A stretch of 64,000 nt of DNA from Enoplolaimus lenunculus. Taxonomy: Eukaryota; Nematoda; Enoplea; Enoplida; Thoracostomopsidae. How positions within the stretch are numbered: the first letter of the stretch is position 1; every line of letters begins with the position of its first letter. The position numbers were made by a program, and so were the translations under genes. This document shows positions 22,001 to 35,097 of the stretch, one piece after another. The stretch spans positions 1 to 64,000 of the forward strand of contig JASANG010003332.1 in NCBI GenBank assembly GCA_030248215.1, read 5' to 3'. The notes beneath the pieces are model-generated. The model saw only the letters and a program-made list of their open reading frames with translations, made no database searches and was not told the DNA's origin.

Positions 22001-23634
22001 TTTCATCACACTTACTGATGAATACCGGGACATCGAAATTTTTCATAATGCAACTTTCCGGTCAAAAAGCCACACGTGACGACAAAAATGGGCTCGCCAG
22101 AATCTGAAACTCCGCCACCGCTAGGGCCATTGTCAGCGAGGAGCCGATGCGCCAGCCTGTCGCTTGCGGACTGAATGCGGCCGCTGCCGTTGTTCAACAC
22201 ACGCCCCACGACACGTGTTGACGGCGGGCCAGAGCGTTCATCTTCGCTAACGTCTTCGGTTTCTGAAATTAATAATATTTCACAATAACTTGCGTACATT
22301 ATGTCCCAACTTTCGCATGTCTATCAAATAAAACTTTAAAAGCGTGTTCGTTCTCTACAGGACAGAAAAAACATTAACGTAACTGCAACTATATAATCTA
22401 TATATTAAAGCTGAAACGTCCCACATACGTATTTTGGACAGCGTTCCAACAGATTTTGTTTACGTTACGTATGCAAATGCATAGTGAATACCTACTGTTT
22501 CGAATATACTCATATATCTGAAAAGCACTACAGCTATTCAGAAAGTTTTTTAACTTGCTTCACTTAAACACGAGGGCCCCAGACAACAAAGCAGTTTTGG
22601 AACTGAAAAGTCTTAGTCCAGTTGCACATGTGTGCAACTACGTTTACTAGTAAAAATTAAACTCAAATATGTAGAAGGATTTCCATTCAATAAATGGGTG
22701 AAAGTTATTCGAAAACAAAACATATGCTGGCACAAGCATCGGCTCGCTTTTTACAATTCAACCTGTCTCTTGATAACTGGTAAAACTAAAACAACCCTAC
22801 AACTTAAGAAAATGAGGAGCAAGAAGTTTTTTAACATACAGTTAATGTATTGAAAAAAATTTCGGCCATTAGGGGGGAGAAAAGTCCATGGGAAGCGGTA
22901 TAGTTTCCTTTGTTCCACCCTCCCCCGCAGTCGTGACTTAGCATAAGGTGCGCAACTTACGTACCTGGGAGCCTTGTCAATGCTCCAACAAACTCGTGTA
23001 CACCGCAAGGAGTCGAAGGTTCTTTCTTCACCGGTTGATGACAAGTAATACTTTGACGTTGAACAATCTCATTCGACACGAGCGATTCTTCGTCGCGGGC
23101 AGACGAACAATCATCACCGCTTCCAGTGTCGTCATTCGGCGGCGGTGGCATCGATCCAACTGGACTAATCGGTTTGACTAGAAACAGCGCGGCCGCTGTC
23201 GCTGCGATCGCTGCCGATGATGTCATCATTGACGACGACGCTGAAGACGTCATCGTTGTCAAAGCGTTCAGCGGTGGTGACTCATCGTCGCGTCGCAATG
23301 ACTCATTGTCGATCGCGCGACGCTGGATCACAGCAGCGTTGATGACGTCAATTGCTTCGTCATCATCGTCGTCATCATTGACATCATCATGATTGGTTGC
23401 TGTTTTGTCACCATGTTGAGGAATGATGACATCATTGTCGACGACCTCTTTGGTGTTCGGGGCGGCGTTTTGACATTGCTCTCGAGCCACGTCATTGCCA
23501 GTTGATATTTGATCGATGCCATCATCGTTCGGATTACATCCATTGGTTGAATTGCTTGGTGGCGACTGGGTAGTTGACTCGACTACATGTGACATCAGCG
23601 TAGGAGGTGAATTTGATAGCGACGATGATGACAT
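16016..23634 (-). CDS. GMEB: GMEB-family SAND-domain transcription factor; 9 coding exons
   Basis: Family role: GMEB proteins bind glucocorticoid modulatory elements through a SAND domain and form homo- and hetero-oligomers through C-terminal helices. Exons, read downward: 23634-22965, 22262-22016, 21477-21361, 20731-20598, 19970-19734, 19418-18483, 18086-17964, 17048-16926, 16422-16016. They total 2994 bases, 997 codons plus TGA, and all phases fit. In order: a low-complexity acidic N-terminus with VKKEP (SUMO-type motif); SAND about 280-365 with FVVTCGFLTGKLHYEKFRCP and KDWK near 331-334; the zinc-type tail HKHEAFCSGRC; polyQ/H/S/N/A stretches; the helical module FWSAVAQLDLFPELVREI and ERLSQIVAALGIQDRVY; and a coiled coil with EMKRKSELLDQLIG. 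Vertebrate GMEB1/2 are about 530-570 residues. The ATG at 23634 is the first in the open exon, but that frame is open further upstream, so an earlier exon may exist. Confidence 0.93.
16483..16668. mobile_element. TTAGGC-rich MITE, copy in the last intron of the GMEB gene
   Basis: The inverted ends are GGTCAATGTTACTTTTAGGG and CCCTAAAAGTAACATGGGTC. The interior is a string of degenerate CCTAAgC/GCTTAGG hexamers. The family recurs at least eight more times in the window, often with the ends GGCCCATGTAnA and TACATTGGCC. It lies between exons 8 and 9 of the GMEB gene. Confidence 0.8.
16926..17048 (-). CDS. GMEB: GMEB gene exon 8 (123 bases): GMEB C-terminal helix
   Basis: The exon encodes AERLSQIVAALGIQDRVYQC followed by LHTKRCLTKAQSAMLNSEIE. 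The acceptor is GTTTCAG, the donor GTAAAA, and it is phase 1 at both ends. It corresponds to the vertebrate GMEB stretch VAHTFGLMDTVKKVLDNRR. The paralogous gene upstream has an exon of exactly the same length and phase at 57925-58047. Confidence 0.9.
18483..19418 (-). CDS. GMEB: GMEB gene exon 6: polyQ/H/S/N/A low-complexity exon
   Basis: This 936-base exon, phase 1 at both ends, begins EQQRRLHRLTANMLKQEHFA and then turns into runs of Gln, His, Ser, Thr, Asn and Ala. The codons mix CAA and CAG, so it is not a pure triplet expansion. Such stretches are common in transcription factors, and vertebrate GMEB proteins lack one this long. It explains why the frames on the opposite strand here read as long Leu runs. 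Confidence 0.85.
20160..20545. mobile_element. CCGGTT-rich degraded DNA element in the GMEB gene intron
   Basis: Between exons 5 and 4, repeated ATCCGGTTTvrGTT and ACTATCCGGTTCCAG motifs face each other at the two ends, as in the CCGGAACC-type hAT MITEs. Terminal sequence and target duplication are not clear. Confidence 0.5.
21361..22262 (-). CDS. GMEB: SAND domain exons of the GMEB gene
   Basis: Two exons (22262-22016 and 21477-21361) encode most of the SAND domain. The first ends FRCPGIHQ. The second reads ECIELNNVFVSPKQFTVMAA, then KDKQKDWKGAIKLNGQQIR. As I recall human GMEB1, it has FVCPGINVKCVKFNDQLISP, LKDWKRAIRLGG and QIDFYQHDKVCSNTC at these places. The KDWK motif, needed for DNA binding in SAND proteins, is intact. 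The domain is completed by the next exon (20731-20598), LMERKELDFHKHEAFCSGRC, whose His/Cys residues match the GMEB zinc site. Confidence 0.93.
21640..21735. mobile_element. TTAGGC-rich MITE fragment in GMEB intron
   Basis: The 3' half of the family only: GGCTTAGGTATAAAAGCTTG ... ACTGTAACGGCACTGTTCTA then TACATTTGCC. It lies between the two SAND exons. The remaining introns of this gene above 300 bases (17049-17963, 18087-18482, 20732-21360, 22263-22964) hold no recognisable gene. Confidence 0.65.
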
Positions 23635-26600
23635 TGTTTCGGCATGCGACGAAATTTGTTTGATCTGTTTGATTGCTATAGAGGGATTTTCATTCGAGAA
23701 AAAACTGTACTTAACAACTAGGGTTGGTTCGCAGAGGGTTAACGAAGTATGTGTCCACAATTGAGGGTGGTACGGCAGATGACCTTTAGATTGTGGTAAG
23801 CAAACCGGGCCGTAAGTTTATAGAGAGATCGAGTTTTCACGTCCAACTCATGTAGAATTATTCAGTAGCGAGCACTTCATGCCATACGAGTAAATATTTA
23901 TTTAATTTAGTGTAATAATAAAGTAAATTGCCGTTGAAGACACACTGAAGACATAGAAATAAAGCATTTATGACCTGCCGAGTTTAAATCATACGTTTAA
24001 ATATAAATACAAGATGGATTTATTACAGATGCTTTTATTGCTGCAAATCCAAAAGAATAAAAACGTTTCGATCAATCTCATCAGGCGCTTGGCGGCTTCA
24101 GAAATTTTTGACGTGGGCGGGGCGGTCTGGTAAAAGTTATGAAATTGAATTTTTTTAATTCTATATATGTGAAAATAAAAACTGATGAGAGCCTTTAGCG
24201 GTACGTTTACGGCTTAGGATGTGGCCTTTAAGTCAACAGTGTTTAATCTATATAGGCAAAAATACCAAACAGGGTACGCTTATAACATTAAAGCGCAATT
24301 TAGAATATGATTACTAAAAATAGTATGTAATCAAGTCAGTCGCAGTAAAAGTAAAGCCAGTATATGTTTTGATGCTAAGCTAGCAGTTCGAATTAAACAC
24401 AACTTATAAAATTTGTTTCGTTAACAGGAACGTATATAAGAGGGGATAGATGGGAAATATGCCCTCCCGAAAGCTCCGAAGAAACAAGAAGAAAACACTT
24501 TTCACCGGCTTTAGAGTAACATTCTGAATGTTAGAAGTTATGAACTTTTCTTTTATATTTGGTTATACCCTCCCGAAGAACAATCGTGGCTACACGTCTA
24601 TTCGTTTAAGACGCAATTCACAAAATTCATGCTTGTCAACAGAGTTATACCGGCAATAATGTCTCAAATATCACCACTGTTATACGAGCCCGTAGTTATA
24701 ATGGCGTTAGGGTTCTTAGCTTCCCAATAAAAATTTTGATTTCATCGAAAATGTTTAGTTCGCTAATGAGTCGTCTTAAATCTTTGAACGCACCTTCTGA
24801 ACATTGTTTAGCCTCCTATCAAGCTGAGCGGGTTACGAGTTTGATGGGATATTAGCGTCTTAGTTTAAGCGAAAGTTTATTGTTGCGTGACAGTTGATAA
24901 GTTAGCCCTCAGTAGTGACACCCGAAACCCCTTAAGATGTTGACGTTAAACTTTGCCACACGCCAAACTTCTGTCAAGAAATTGATAACAAAGTGACGAA
25001 CAGTTTTATTTGTCCGAAATACACGAGTTTGTCGAAATTAGAAAAATATACCAACGCCAAACAAAGCGGAAAGTCACGAAGATGGTGATTTCTTCGATCA
25101 AAACATTCGGTATATATATGGCAAAAATTTGTAAATTTGAAATTTATAACCCTTCCATGTTGAAGACAAACAGACTTTTTTCCACTTCCCCCATCGCGAA
25201 GTTAAAGTTTATAAGCTGAGACTTAGGAAAAAGTTTCGGCAAAGGGTTACGCTTAGGAGTCAGCTTCTCAAACCTGAACCGAAGCCTGCGAAGACGAAAA
25301 TTTACAATAACAGACACACAATGTTGTAGGTTGTTTGGATACTAAAGGTTGGTAAATTCACCAGTTTTAGTTTCGTGATACCTACGCTGGCAAGTTAGAA
25401 TAAACAATGTTTCGTTGCGAACATTATATAAATAACTCTCTGCAACAATGAACCGCAAATTCAACCGGTAACTTTAAGGGTAAAAATTCAATTAATTCTA
25501 ACATATGTTTCACAATCAAAACAATTATATTCAAATCATTCATATAAAACACTTTTCTGTTAATCTCCAGTCTGCAAAAGGCGTACGTATATAAACACAC
25601 AGGAGTCTTTGTCGAACCAAAATTACAGAAGCAATTTTAACCAGAAATCATTGGTCAACTTGTTTTGGGCAATTTTTAGTTTATTGACTGCTCAAAACTT
25701 CAACGGGGCGCCCACCCAAACCGGCTAAAACAAAAACCGCCGAAGTTTTAAAATGCGTCTGGCTTCCCGCTCGCGACTTTAGGGGGAGCCCCGACCCCTG
25801 TCTGCTCCGGCGCGAAAATATTTATACTGAAAGAACGGCAGTAGAGAAAGAAAGGCAGGTAGATAAAATGGGTTAAAAAAAAGCAAAGATACAAGAAACA
25901 TAGAAATAAGAAAGAAAGACAGAAGAAAGAAACAAAAAATGAATGAATGAACGCAAGGACAATCTACAACCAACACAAATGAAGAAAGCCAATATCGCCT
26001 CATGGTGTCGATTACGAACTTTGTTATGAACTTATGAACTTATTAGTAGATTCAACCAAAGCTGCTATTGTCTCTATGCTATTATTCGAGAAAACTGACT
26101 TGCACTGTAATCATTTGCCTTCACTTTATTTGCAAACTATAAACCAAACAAGGTGTATATGGGGTGAAAGATTATAAAGGCGCAAATTAACTGGCTAATC
26201 AAAACAGAAATAAAACATACGCACATGTTCACAAAGCTTAGCTTTGCATATATGGTGACACCAAATGATTATTGTGCAAATTAGTTTTCTCGAACACATT
26301 CTAGCCTGAACAACCAATCACAAACTTTCACTAGCATTCCAGCAGCTGTTTGGTCAGTACAATCCTCCAATTAAAAGCAGTTTGCATTCCAGTAGTTTGG
26401 GATGCCCCGAACAGCAAATATCATTTGCGACGTCCCAGTTGCCAACTGGGGCAAATAGCTGTTTGGGTCGGACACATATATATGTAATATATATTGTTTA
26501 TTTTATCATCAATCGTATGATAACCCGAGGGGTATTTCAGGTATGAAACTAAAACATTTTAAAATATCTGTTCCTTCGTGATGTGTCGTACTTTTGTGTT

Positions 26601-28600
26601 TATTATTTTGACTTTCGTACATTTCCTCCCTGCCTAAATAGCACAGTTTTTAGGCTTAAGCTTAGGATTAGAAAAAACTTACGTAAACCTAAGCCTAAAG
26701 ATTAACCTTAAAAAACTGTTATTGGACGTTAAACATGCTGAATTTTAAATACTTGGCTTATGGCTGTTTAATGTGTTGACCTATTAGGTTTACATGCTTA
26801 AATTTTAAAAAATTCCCAGTGTTATCCTGAAGGTTTGAGAATACAGACTTATAAATATATTTACGAGTCAAGTTTGATATTTCACCAAATGATAATCGGT
26901 CACATCACAAGTATACCGTGCTCAATTTTAAATGTTTGGCTTACGGTCGTTTAGTAATTATAGAATCTGATGATAATCAACTATATCGCAATATAGGTGC
27001 TACACACAATTTGAGAATACGGGCGAATAAACTTACACTGAATAAAAACACACTGATCACGATTGATTGTATGATGTAATTTTAAGCTCTCATAGATACA
27101 TTGGGGTGCATGGTAACACTGTAGTAACTATTATATCAAACTCAATGTAAATATATATGTATATATGTAAAAGCATTAGGCTTCCTTTAGGTTTTCTCTC
27201 TCTGATATTTATAATGGCCGGCGTTAGGCAAATGATCGTGAAGTTTTGGGCTCGCAATTTGCGCCTAGTAACAAACGCTTAGCAACGCTTAAAGGGTTCT
27301 CTGTCTCTTATTTCTGACAGGTTTCGTATGTTTAACTCAAATGCTTTCTATTATAGTGCCCTTCATCCACGGTCCTGGCAACAACCAAATAAATACCGGC
27401 AATCGCCCCATGATAGTATGCTCAGAGCCGGGCGGTTTTTTTAATTTAGGCTTAGGTTCAGGTTGGACTACTTAAGAAGTTAATGTTAAGTATATTTAGC
27501 AATGTAAACTCAACGTTGAATATCGGTTTTTGACATTTTGAGACATTTTTTAGCAAAAAGACGTTTGTCAGATTAATGATTTAAAAACTTAAATTTACTT
27601 TAATGAAAACGTTTTATACGACAATAACTTCCTTCTATTAAGTGACACAAATCTCGATTTTTATTATGACTAAACATCTTGTATGTATCCTCAGCGGAAC
27701 TAAATATATATACACTTGCTTAATTTCTTTGGCAAATAAAAAAATACTAATAAACGTAGTTGCACGTCTGTGTAACACTTAAATTTGCCGGTATTTTGAG
27801 TGTTTACCAGAATTCTTTATAAGGTTATAAGCAAGTCAAAACCTGAGGTTACCACAAAACTTTGTTACTTGAGATATGCAAGCTGACTGAAAATCCCAGA
27901 TAACGCTAGTTTAAGTGGAAGTAACGTTTCAACAAAAATTGTGAAGTAACGTTTCAACCAAAATTGTCTAAAGCATTATTTAGGCGAAAATCTGACAATA
28001 TCTGTGAATATGGACCCATATATTCTTTTGCAGGACAGCAATGTAGCAATTGATGCAGATATATTGTACTGCCAAAAAGTTTGTTTGCTTCAGTGCTGGC
28101 ACACTGCATTAAATACGTCTGTGGGCGGTTTCAGCTTTAATAATATAGGAATGCCAAGGGTTCAGTTGGAATTACGGCCTTAGCCGGCCGCAGTTTTTCC
28201 TCCAGGCAATGTGTTTTCTGTTAAACATCGGTGAAGGTTGAAAAAGGATTTCGAACCTCACTGCCAAGTCTACGAAAGCTGTTAACGGTCAATACATGAA
28301 ATAATTCGTGCTTTAAATAAAAAGGTCTATAAAGTTAATTGTTAACCCAAGAACTAAACTCTAGCACGTATTGAAACTCTTGGCTTTAAGCCACTTTTAT
28401 ATTTCAGATGAGTCTGGTATAATATCCAAACAAAGCTGTTGAAAAAATCTGTTAGAATCAGGTTAAAAACCATATTCAACTGAAAGTTGCAGCCATTTGC
28501 GTAGAAACCAAATTTGAGAAACGCTTATAAACAACTGTTAAAACACAACGAAAAGTTGTGAAAACGCAGAAAACATTAAATAATACCAAACATACACGGC
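23635..28600. other. 5' flank of the GMEB gene and start of the 33 kb gene-free stretch
   Basis: No exon recognised. At 23640-23760 the first GMEB exon's frame stays open upstream of its ATG. At 24085-24130 and 25690-25830 are GGGCG-rich blocks that look like ends of decayed DNA transposons. At 26650-26715 are TTAGGCTTAAGC-type hexamers in inverted arrangement. No RNA gene seen. Confidence 0.4.
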
Positions 28601-28935
28601 ACAACCGCAGGTCTCTCCCAGGTTTCGGCTCCGGCAAAAAATCGACATTTGTCTCCGGTAGAATTTAATACCGAATGTTACGGCAAATTCGGTAGTAACA
28701 TTTTTATAAAAATTGTGCCTTCCAGTGAGTTTGAAACTTTTGTGCAATTTAAAAAATTTAATTGTCGAGATTTATCAAAACGGAGATTGAAACCGAAATT
28801 TTGACAGCGTCTCGTTGTTCATGGCTAAAATTTACCAGTTTAATACCGCATATTTATTACCAAAAAATTTTGATGCGTAACCCGCCCCGGTGCTGCGGCT
28901 ACGGTTGTTCTCGCATCCGGTCATCCCCTGTCTGA
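28600..28935. mobile_element. Decayed CCGG-type hAT MITE
   Basis: It contains CGGCTCCGGCAAAAAATCGA and ends near CGGTCATCCCCTG, a variant of the CAGGGTGCAACCGG family terminus. The left end is not clear. The related fragments are at 32440-32545 and 39950-40092. Confidence 0.45.
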
Positions 28936-31900
28936 AAACATATCCAATCAGCTTTAAGACTCTTTTAAGTTTAATATCTCAAACAAATTAACGAACAAAA
29001 ACCCAGAAAACTGAAAAATGAAATTAGGAATTGCAGCCAATAGGTTTTGCCTAACTTAACAAACCCTGGCAATCAGGCAATCACAGCTGATTATTATTAT
29101 TATTATTATTATTCTAGTTTGGTTATAGTTCACAATTTGAATTTCTACTTCAAAACAACACAGAGGAACACGTCACCGTTTGATTGTTCTGAAAGACATT
29201 CGAAAAGCTGAGAACAGACGTATTATACGGCTTGCGTCTTTAAGACACCGCAAATGTGGTTAAATTAAAAATAAATAACATATATTGGGTCGATGTGTAT
29301 ATATGCACATACGGTGGTTTATTTCTTAGCAACCAATGCTTGACAACAACAACAACAACAACAACAGCAACGCGTTCAAAAAGCCTTCTTTTACTTAAAT
29401 GCGGCGACGTTCGTTGGTTACGGTTACTTTGGAAACCAAAATTTTTGTCTTTATACAATGCAATGCAGCTGCAAGGTTTAAACACTCGTTTTACGCAACA
29501 ACACTATCAAACTCATAATTTATTCGTGTCAAATAATATTAAATTGGTGTTATTATAATGACGTATTTTTTTAATCCGCAACAGGAAGGGATTAGGTTTT
29601 TATTTTGATAAAAAAAAATTACTTAGCTCAAGTTTTCAAAAATTGGTCATTGTCTTCTAATCTATAGAGGCTTGCGCAATGGGAGTGTTCCAAACTTGCC
29701 GTCTTATACAGTTTTACAGTGTCCCAATGGACAGGCCTCTATAATTAACACAGGCTCCAAAATTAAACAGTTCATTGCAGCGCTAACTATAGCTTACTAG
29801 ATATGACAACTGCAGAATAAGTAACCATACGTAACCGCACGTCAGAGTAACGAGTGAAAAATATATAGCATCATCGTATGTAGATTTATAAGAGTTAAAA
29901 TATATTCAGTGGTAGAAAATATAAAATTTCCTCGCAAATACGGACCCGGATTCAATTATTTGACCATCTGCGTCTCTCAAGCCTAATCTGGTTGAAAGCG
30001 TGTGATAACAATGCAATTGTGCGCTAAAACTGTTATATAATCCTTCCGTGCTTTCATTAACACAATATACGTCTAATAAGCAATCTTAAAAGTGTTTTAA
30101 TTCAAATAGATCAGTTGCGAAAAACGGGAAACTTATTCTGGTATCACATCCGTTCGTCGGCCGATAACTCGCCGACCAACAACTTGTAAGCCAAAATTTC
30201 ATCGACTCGACAATTCGATGACCAGCGTTGTGCTTTAAGATTACGGTTAGGATTATACATTGATTTATTAATAGGTTTTAAAACACTGTTGGGTGACAGT
30301 TGTCGGGTGGCAAATTATCGTAACTCGTTTTCATATATCAGTTCCAAAGTTTCAATTTTATCGTCATAATTGTAACGCTTAAACTACGTACCAGGTTCCT
30401 TGTATTATAGAACATCGAATAATTAAAACTACTACTTAAAATTTTTTCTTAACCACTCAGCTACCGTTCTGGGGTCATAATATTAAAAATGATTCAAGCC
30501 TTTAGATACCAGCTGCACCAATATGCCAGAGTAGACCAATTGCATGTATATATTAGCAGACTAAACCAATTAATTCAAACGTAAACATAACAACATAAGT
30601 ATTCGCATATGCAAACACCACAGCCGGTAGAGGATCTAATAAAAACCCACAGGGAATTTGAGCTCACCAAAAAGTGGCGTAATCGCTGGGGGGACGAGGT
30701 ATTCGGACAGGCCGTAGCCAGCTATCCTGCTTTACTAGGATATATAACAATTCTTCAGGAGGGGCATACACGGGTTTTCGTTGCCTTAATACAAGCAAAA
30801 TTGAAAATTTTTTAAGCGGGGAGGGCAAAAGTTTTGCACAGGGACTAAACCTACCGTGATCCAACACTTGACGACAGTCCTACCTGTAGGGCTTAAATCC
30901 TTAATAATTTGAAAACAATTACGCACTTGATAAAGTCCCTATGCGGGCATCTTTAGAACAATTGTGCTGTTTACGCAATATGGACAAAATGGGTTGTATA
31001 AATTTTCTTTAAAATAATTTGAGCCCTAATTTGTATAAATTTAAAAATCAGGGTGTCACTTTAATCGGCCACAGTTTAACCCGTCCCGCAACTGTCTAGT
31101 TTTCATCAAGCTCATGTCTGTATAACGCTAACGTTTGAAATTAATAACGTGTTTACCGAATACACTCAGAGATGCTTCCGCCCACAAATCCGAAATCGTA
31201 CAAATTGTTGGGTATATATAGGCTCCGCTAGGTAATAAATGCGTTAAAGAGCAGATTTAAAAAAGCTAACGACCGAATCGCCCTTATAAATCAACACAAC
31301 TTAATTTTTTCATTGTGACTCATAAATTTTAAAATTGTCAAGCTTTTCGCTTGTTTCGTTCAGAAATCTCCAAAACTGATCGTTTATTGCAACTACAAAT
31401 ATTGCTAAACCCTATACCCCACACCCCGTCCAACTGAAAGTCCTGGCATTACCGCCTCCACATTATACCGTGCCCTGACCTAACCATCAATTGCGAAGCT
31501 CAGTAATTAAGTGTAAAATTCAAAAATTTATGGCCCATCACAACCTGCGTACAACTGCTCGCTTATACACCTTCTCATCTTCAAGCATACCGTACCGCTA
31601 CTACCCGACCCTGCGCTCGGAAGAGCCCGTGGAACTCGGTGCAAAATATATCCTCCATGCCATTTCAAAAATGCTTCATGGTCTCCGGTTTAAACAACCG
31701 CACCTAAACACGGCTAAAACATTTCAGAACAAATAAAGACGCGCGATTTTAAAAACCCGCCGCCTGCTGTTTTACACGTTTGTGAATGGCGTACAACAAC
31801 TGCGGGAAACAGATACGTAACGGGAACGGCCGGCCGACGTCACACCATTCACACACACACGCATTAATCTGTAGCGCAACACCACGCACAGAGACAAACG

Positions 31901-32112
31901 TTTGTGTATAGCGTTTTTGTTTATATATGTGGTATTTATTTATATGTACATTTAAATTAATAGTGTATTATTTTAAAATTCGTCTGGCGGATCCGTAAAA
32001 GGGCCGAAGAATACATCTTGGGCAGGGCCTGGATTGTTGTTCGATTTAACATTTTAGGAAACCGACACGGGCCAGACGCTAGGAATTTCACCCAGTGCAG
32101 CGAATGTTGGAT
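28936..32112. other. Gene-free DNA with short ATT and AAC repeats
   Basis: Apart from the microsatellites, I see no gene or clear transposon. An open frame at 30609-30815 (MQTPQPVEDLIKTHREFELT ...) has no family resemblance I recognise. At 31840-31865 is a short CA run. Confidence 0.4.
29090..29113. repeat. (ATT)n microsatellite
   Basis: Eight uninterrupted ATT units. Nearby at 29343-29370 is an (AAC)n run, and at 33666-33690 another (AAC)n run. None lies in a recognisable gene. Confidence 0.9.
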
Positions 32113-32275
32113 TACTGTAGTGACCCGAACAAGTTGGGGGGACATATGTTTGGCTTCCCCAGAGGGAACCCCTAACTGTTACTCGGTTAAGGACTGTTAT
32201 TTATTTTTAACCTACCTACGCCACACTTCGTTACTAATATATCGGTATTTCAACTATCCGTTGAATTAAACGTTT
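32113..32275. mobile_element. Fragment of the GGGTCAATACAG MITE, inverted
   Basis: It begins TACTGTAGTGACCCGAACAA and continues with GACTGTTATTTATTTTTAAC and GTTGAATTAAACG. This is the reverse complement of the right-hand third of the element at 47194-47616. The other end is missing. Confidence 0.7.
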
Positions 32276-32439
32276 CTTTGTTTATCAAAAGCTTCGGCGA
32301 TAAATGCCAAATTATCAAAACTTTAGTATGCTTAAGTTTCGATCCTGGAGTCGTTTTATGCACTATAGTTACAGAAAATTGATATTTATGGACTGTATGA
32401 TTTAAAAAACGCACCAAACGAATAAATTGTGTAAAACTG

Positions 32440-32545
32440 CAAAATTTTACTACCGAAATTGGCGAAACCTCCGGTAGGAATTCCACCGGAGCCGGATGTC
32501 GATTTTCTGCCGGAGCCGAAGGCACACCTCCGGTTGTACCCTGCT
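32440..32545. mobile_element. CCGG-type hAT MITE fragment (right end)
   Basis: ACCTCCGGTAGGAATTCCAC ... ACACCTCCGGTTGTACCCTG, matching the CCGGTTGCACCCTG terminus of the family. A second right-end fragment, TTCCGGTTGCACGCTG, closes at 33464. Confidence 0.55.
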
Positions 32546-32675
32546 TTTTACATTTTTCGGCTGTTGTACACTTTCCCAATAGTTAAGAGATTTTTAAACT
32601 TTGGAATAGCTTCATGACTTACAATCAAATGTAGACTTTGACTCAGGATTATGCTTAATAAGCTTGTGGTCAGAG

Positions 32676-33259
32676 TACACACAAAATAAATTGTCTTGTA
32701 TTCAAGAAATATTGTCTGAAATTTAAAACAATTATGTCTTGATACAGACTCCAGACGTATGTCTTGATTCCAAGACTTAATTCTTAAATTTTTCGGTCCA
32801 AAATTTTTCACACTTAAATGTCTAAAATTTAATACTTTGTTTTATGAACGATTAAGAAATATATTCCTGAAATATAGGACAAATATTTCTGAAATATAAG
32901 ACAAATATGTCAAATAAAAAGATTTGCCATGGAAACCGACTAAAAAATTGGGTGCTAAAGCTCAACCCATTTGCAACCTAAGATATATCCAAGACGTAAA
33001 GTTAGGTTGGGGGAGCCTGCGCTCAACGCGAAACATCTTTGAAATTCGATTATTTATATACCCTTTTTACAAAGAAACTTGTGTCTTATAAATTGGCAAT
33101 ACCAATTTCTTGAATATAAGACATTTATGTTTTAGCCATTTAAGAAACGAATTTCTGAGCTGCTTAAGGCTATTAATGTCTAAAATACAAGACATTTTTG
33201 TCTTAAAATTTTAAGAAAGTAGGAGTCTTGAAATTTCAATACAATGTATTTTGTGTGTA
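32676..33259. mobile_element. ACACACAAAATAAATTGTC element, copy 1
   Basis: About 580 bp with inverted ends ACACACAAAATAAATTGTCT and CAATGTATTTTGTGTGT, flanked by TA. The interior repeats GTCTTaAATTTCAAGACAT in both orientations. On its right, 33260-33464 matches the right half of the hAT MITE at 6739-7182, so the two lie directly against each other. No coding capacity. The sister copy is at 51062-51738. Confidence 0.8.
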
Positions 33260-34904
33260 AGGTTTATATATTATACTAATTAAATTATTTCATTTTTATT
33301 GTCACTAATTGAACAAATGGCTTTAAAAAGGCTTCTTTTAAAGATTAGCAAGTTTAAAAAATGTCTAAAATTTAACACTATATACTGGAATTTTTAATTC
33401 CAGTAAAACTTATTGGAACAGGAAGGTAAAAAAATGCCTGAACCATAATTCCGGTTGCACGCTGATATGTATGTATACATAAAATATACGTTTCACATAA
33501 TATTTTTTACGTTTTAGTTTAAAGTTTGCAATTGGCGAGCAGCAAGAACAGAAAAAACACACATAGAAAGTCAACCAAATGAGACACAACGAACGTCACA
33601 TAACGAATCTTGAATATTGCAGTGAAGTTATACAACAGTTTGAAGTTTCAGTGGTGTTGATTTGCAACAACAACAACAACAACAACAATAAACGCCAAAT
33701 CAACGCATGCGTCCGCAACCTCTTTCAAAAGCGTAGCCAGGAGGATTTCGTTTCGGAACGCTATAACCTCATGTATAACCGCTTTATATTTGCGAGTGAG
33801 AAAATGTTTGTGATTTCTACGTTCCAAAAAATTAGATTAAGTGCATTTGTTCTTAGTTTTCGAACAAATTTCTCGGTGGTATATCATTTCTATCTCCCCT
33901 TTATACGCTTTTGCCCTCTCTCGTATTGAGTAAAGCAATCTGAAATCGCCGTAAAACTGTTGAACAAACGAGATTCAATGTGTATAGAGTTGGTGACACG
34001 TTTAGTGAGAGCTTTGGTTGTGATTTTGTTGTATTTTCTCGACCAAATAATGCACAAAACATGACTTAAACTTCACCACAAATACTTGATTATGTATAAA
34101 ATTTGAAATAAAAAATATTACAATTGACTGCTATACTGCATTTGTTTCATGGCGTTTGATTTTTGTTGCAATATCTGTGCAGAAAACTTGCGTTGGAATG
34201 CGTGCAATTTGCACTTTAGTTGTGCGCGCAACACAGCCCTTCCTGCAGTTGCGTAGACAACGGTGGGATTGTTGGATATATATCCAATCGAAATTCCTGG
34301 AAAGACAGGAAACAGACACTTTTACAGGCTATAGCGTACATATGTAGGAGTTAAAATAATTTTTTTCGCTCGTACGCTCACTCGCAAAGACATTCAGACG
34401 TGGATATCCTTTCAAGAAATGAAATCTTGGCTATGCTCCTGCCTATCTTTCCACGTTTGTAGCGTTTGGTCGCACAAAACGTGTAACACATCATTTAATT
34501 GTTATGGATATATGTGTACAAATGTGTTATATAATAGTCAGTCAGGGTCGGAGGGGTGTGATCTACAATAATGAGAAATGTCAAGTAAAAAAAGTAACGA
34601 GTTTGATCTCATGTATAAATTGATAACGTTTTGTTTTCAAAATGTCAAAAATTTGTATTGGTGTTACAGGCCAAGCAGTCAGTTTATCATAAATAAATTG
34701 ATCGAAAATTTAATCGGGTGGAGGTAAGATTTTTGAAGATGAGTTTAAGAACAAATTTTAATATTAAAAATTTTGTAACTCCAATTTTGAATTCAATACC
34801 AAATGACGGTTGTAAACAACGCCATATTGTGTGTGAACGAAAATACTTTTCAGAAGGAACCAAAATTTAGAAGATGATTATCCAGGGCACAAATTTGACT
34901 AAAT

Positions 34905-35097
34905 CGGCCAATGTGAAGAACAGGGGCGGAACAGTATTATAAGCATATTCCTAAATCTAAGCGTAAGAATGAGCATATTTCTAAGCCTAAGCGTAATCCT
35001 AAGCCCAAGCCAAGCAAAAAAAATTAGTCTAAAGCTTAAGCTTGCTATTTTTTAGTCTCACAGAAAAACGTTCCGCCCCTGTTCTTAACATGGGCCA
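34905..35097. mobile_element. TTAGGC-rich MITE, well preserved copy
   Basis: Inverted ends GGCCAATGTGAAGAACAGGG and CCCTGTTCTTAACATGGGCC flank CCTAAGCGTAATCCTAAGCC-type hexamers. About 193 bp, non-coding. Confidence 0.85.

Noticed and set aside
30609-30815. Small protein starting MQTPQPVEDLIKTHREFELT
   Set aside because: 68 codons, no recognised family, no matching splice partner or paralogous sequence in the window.
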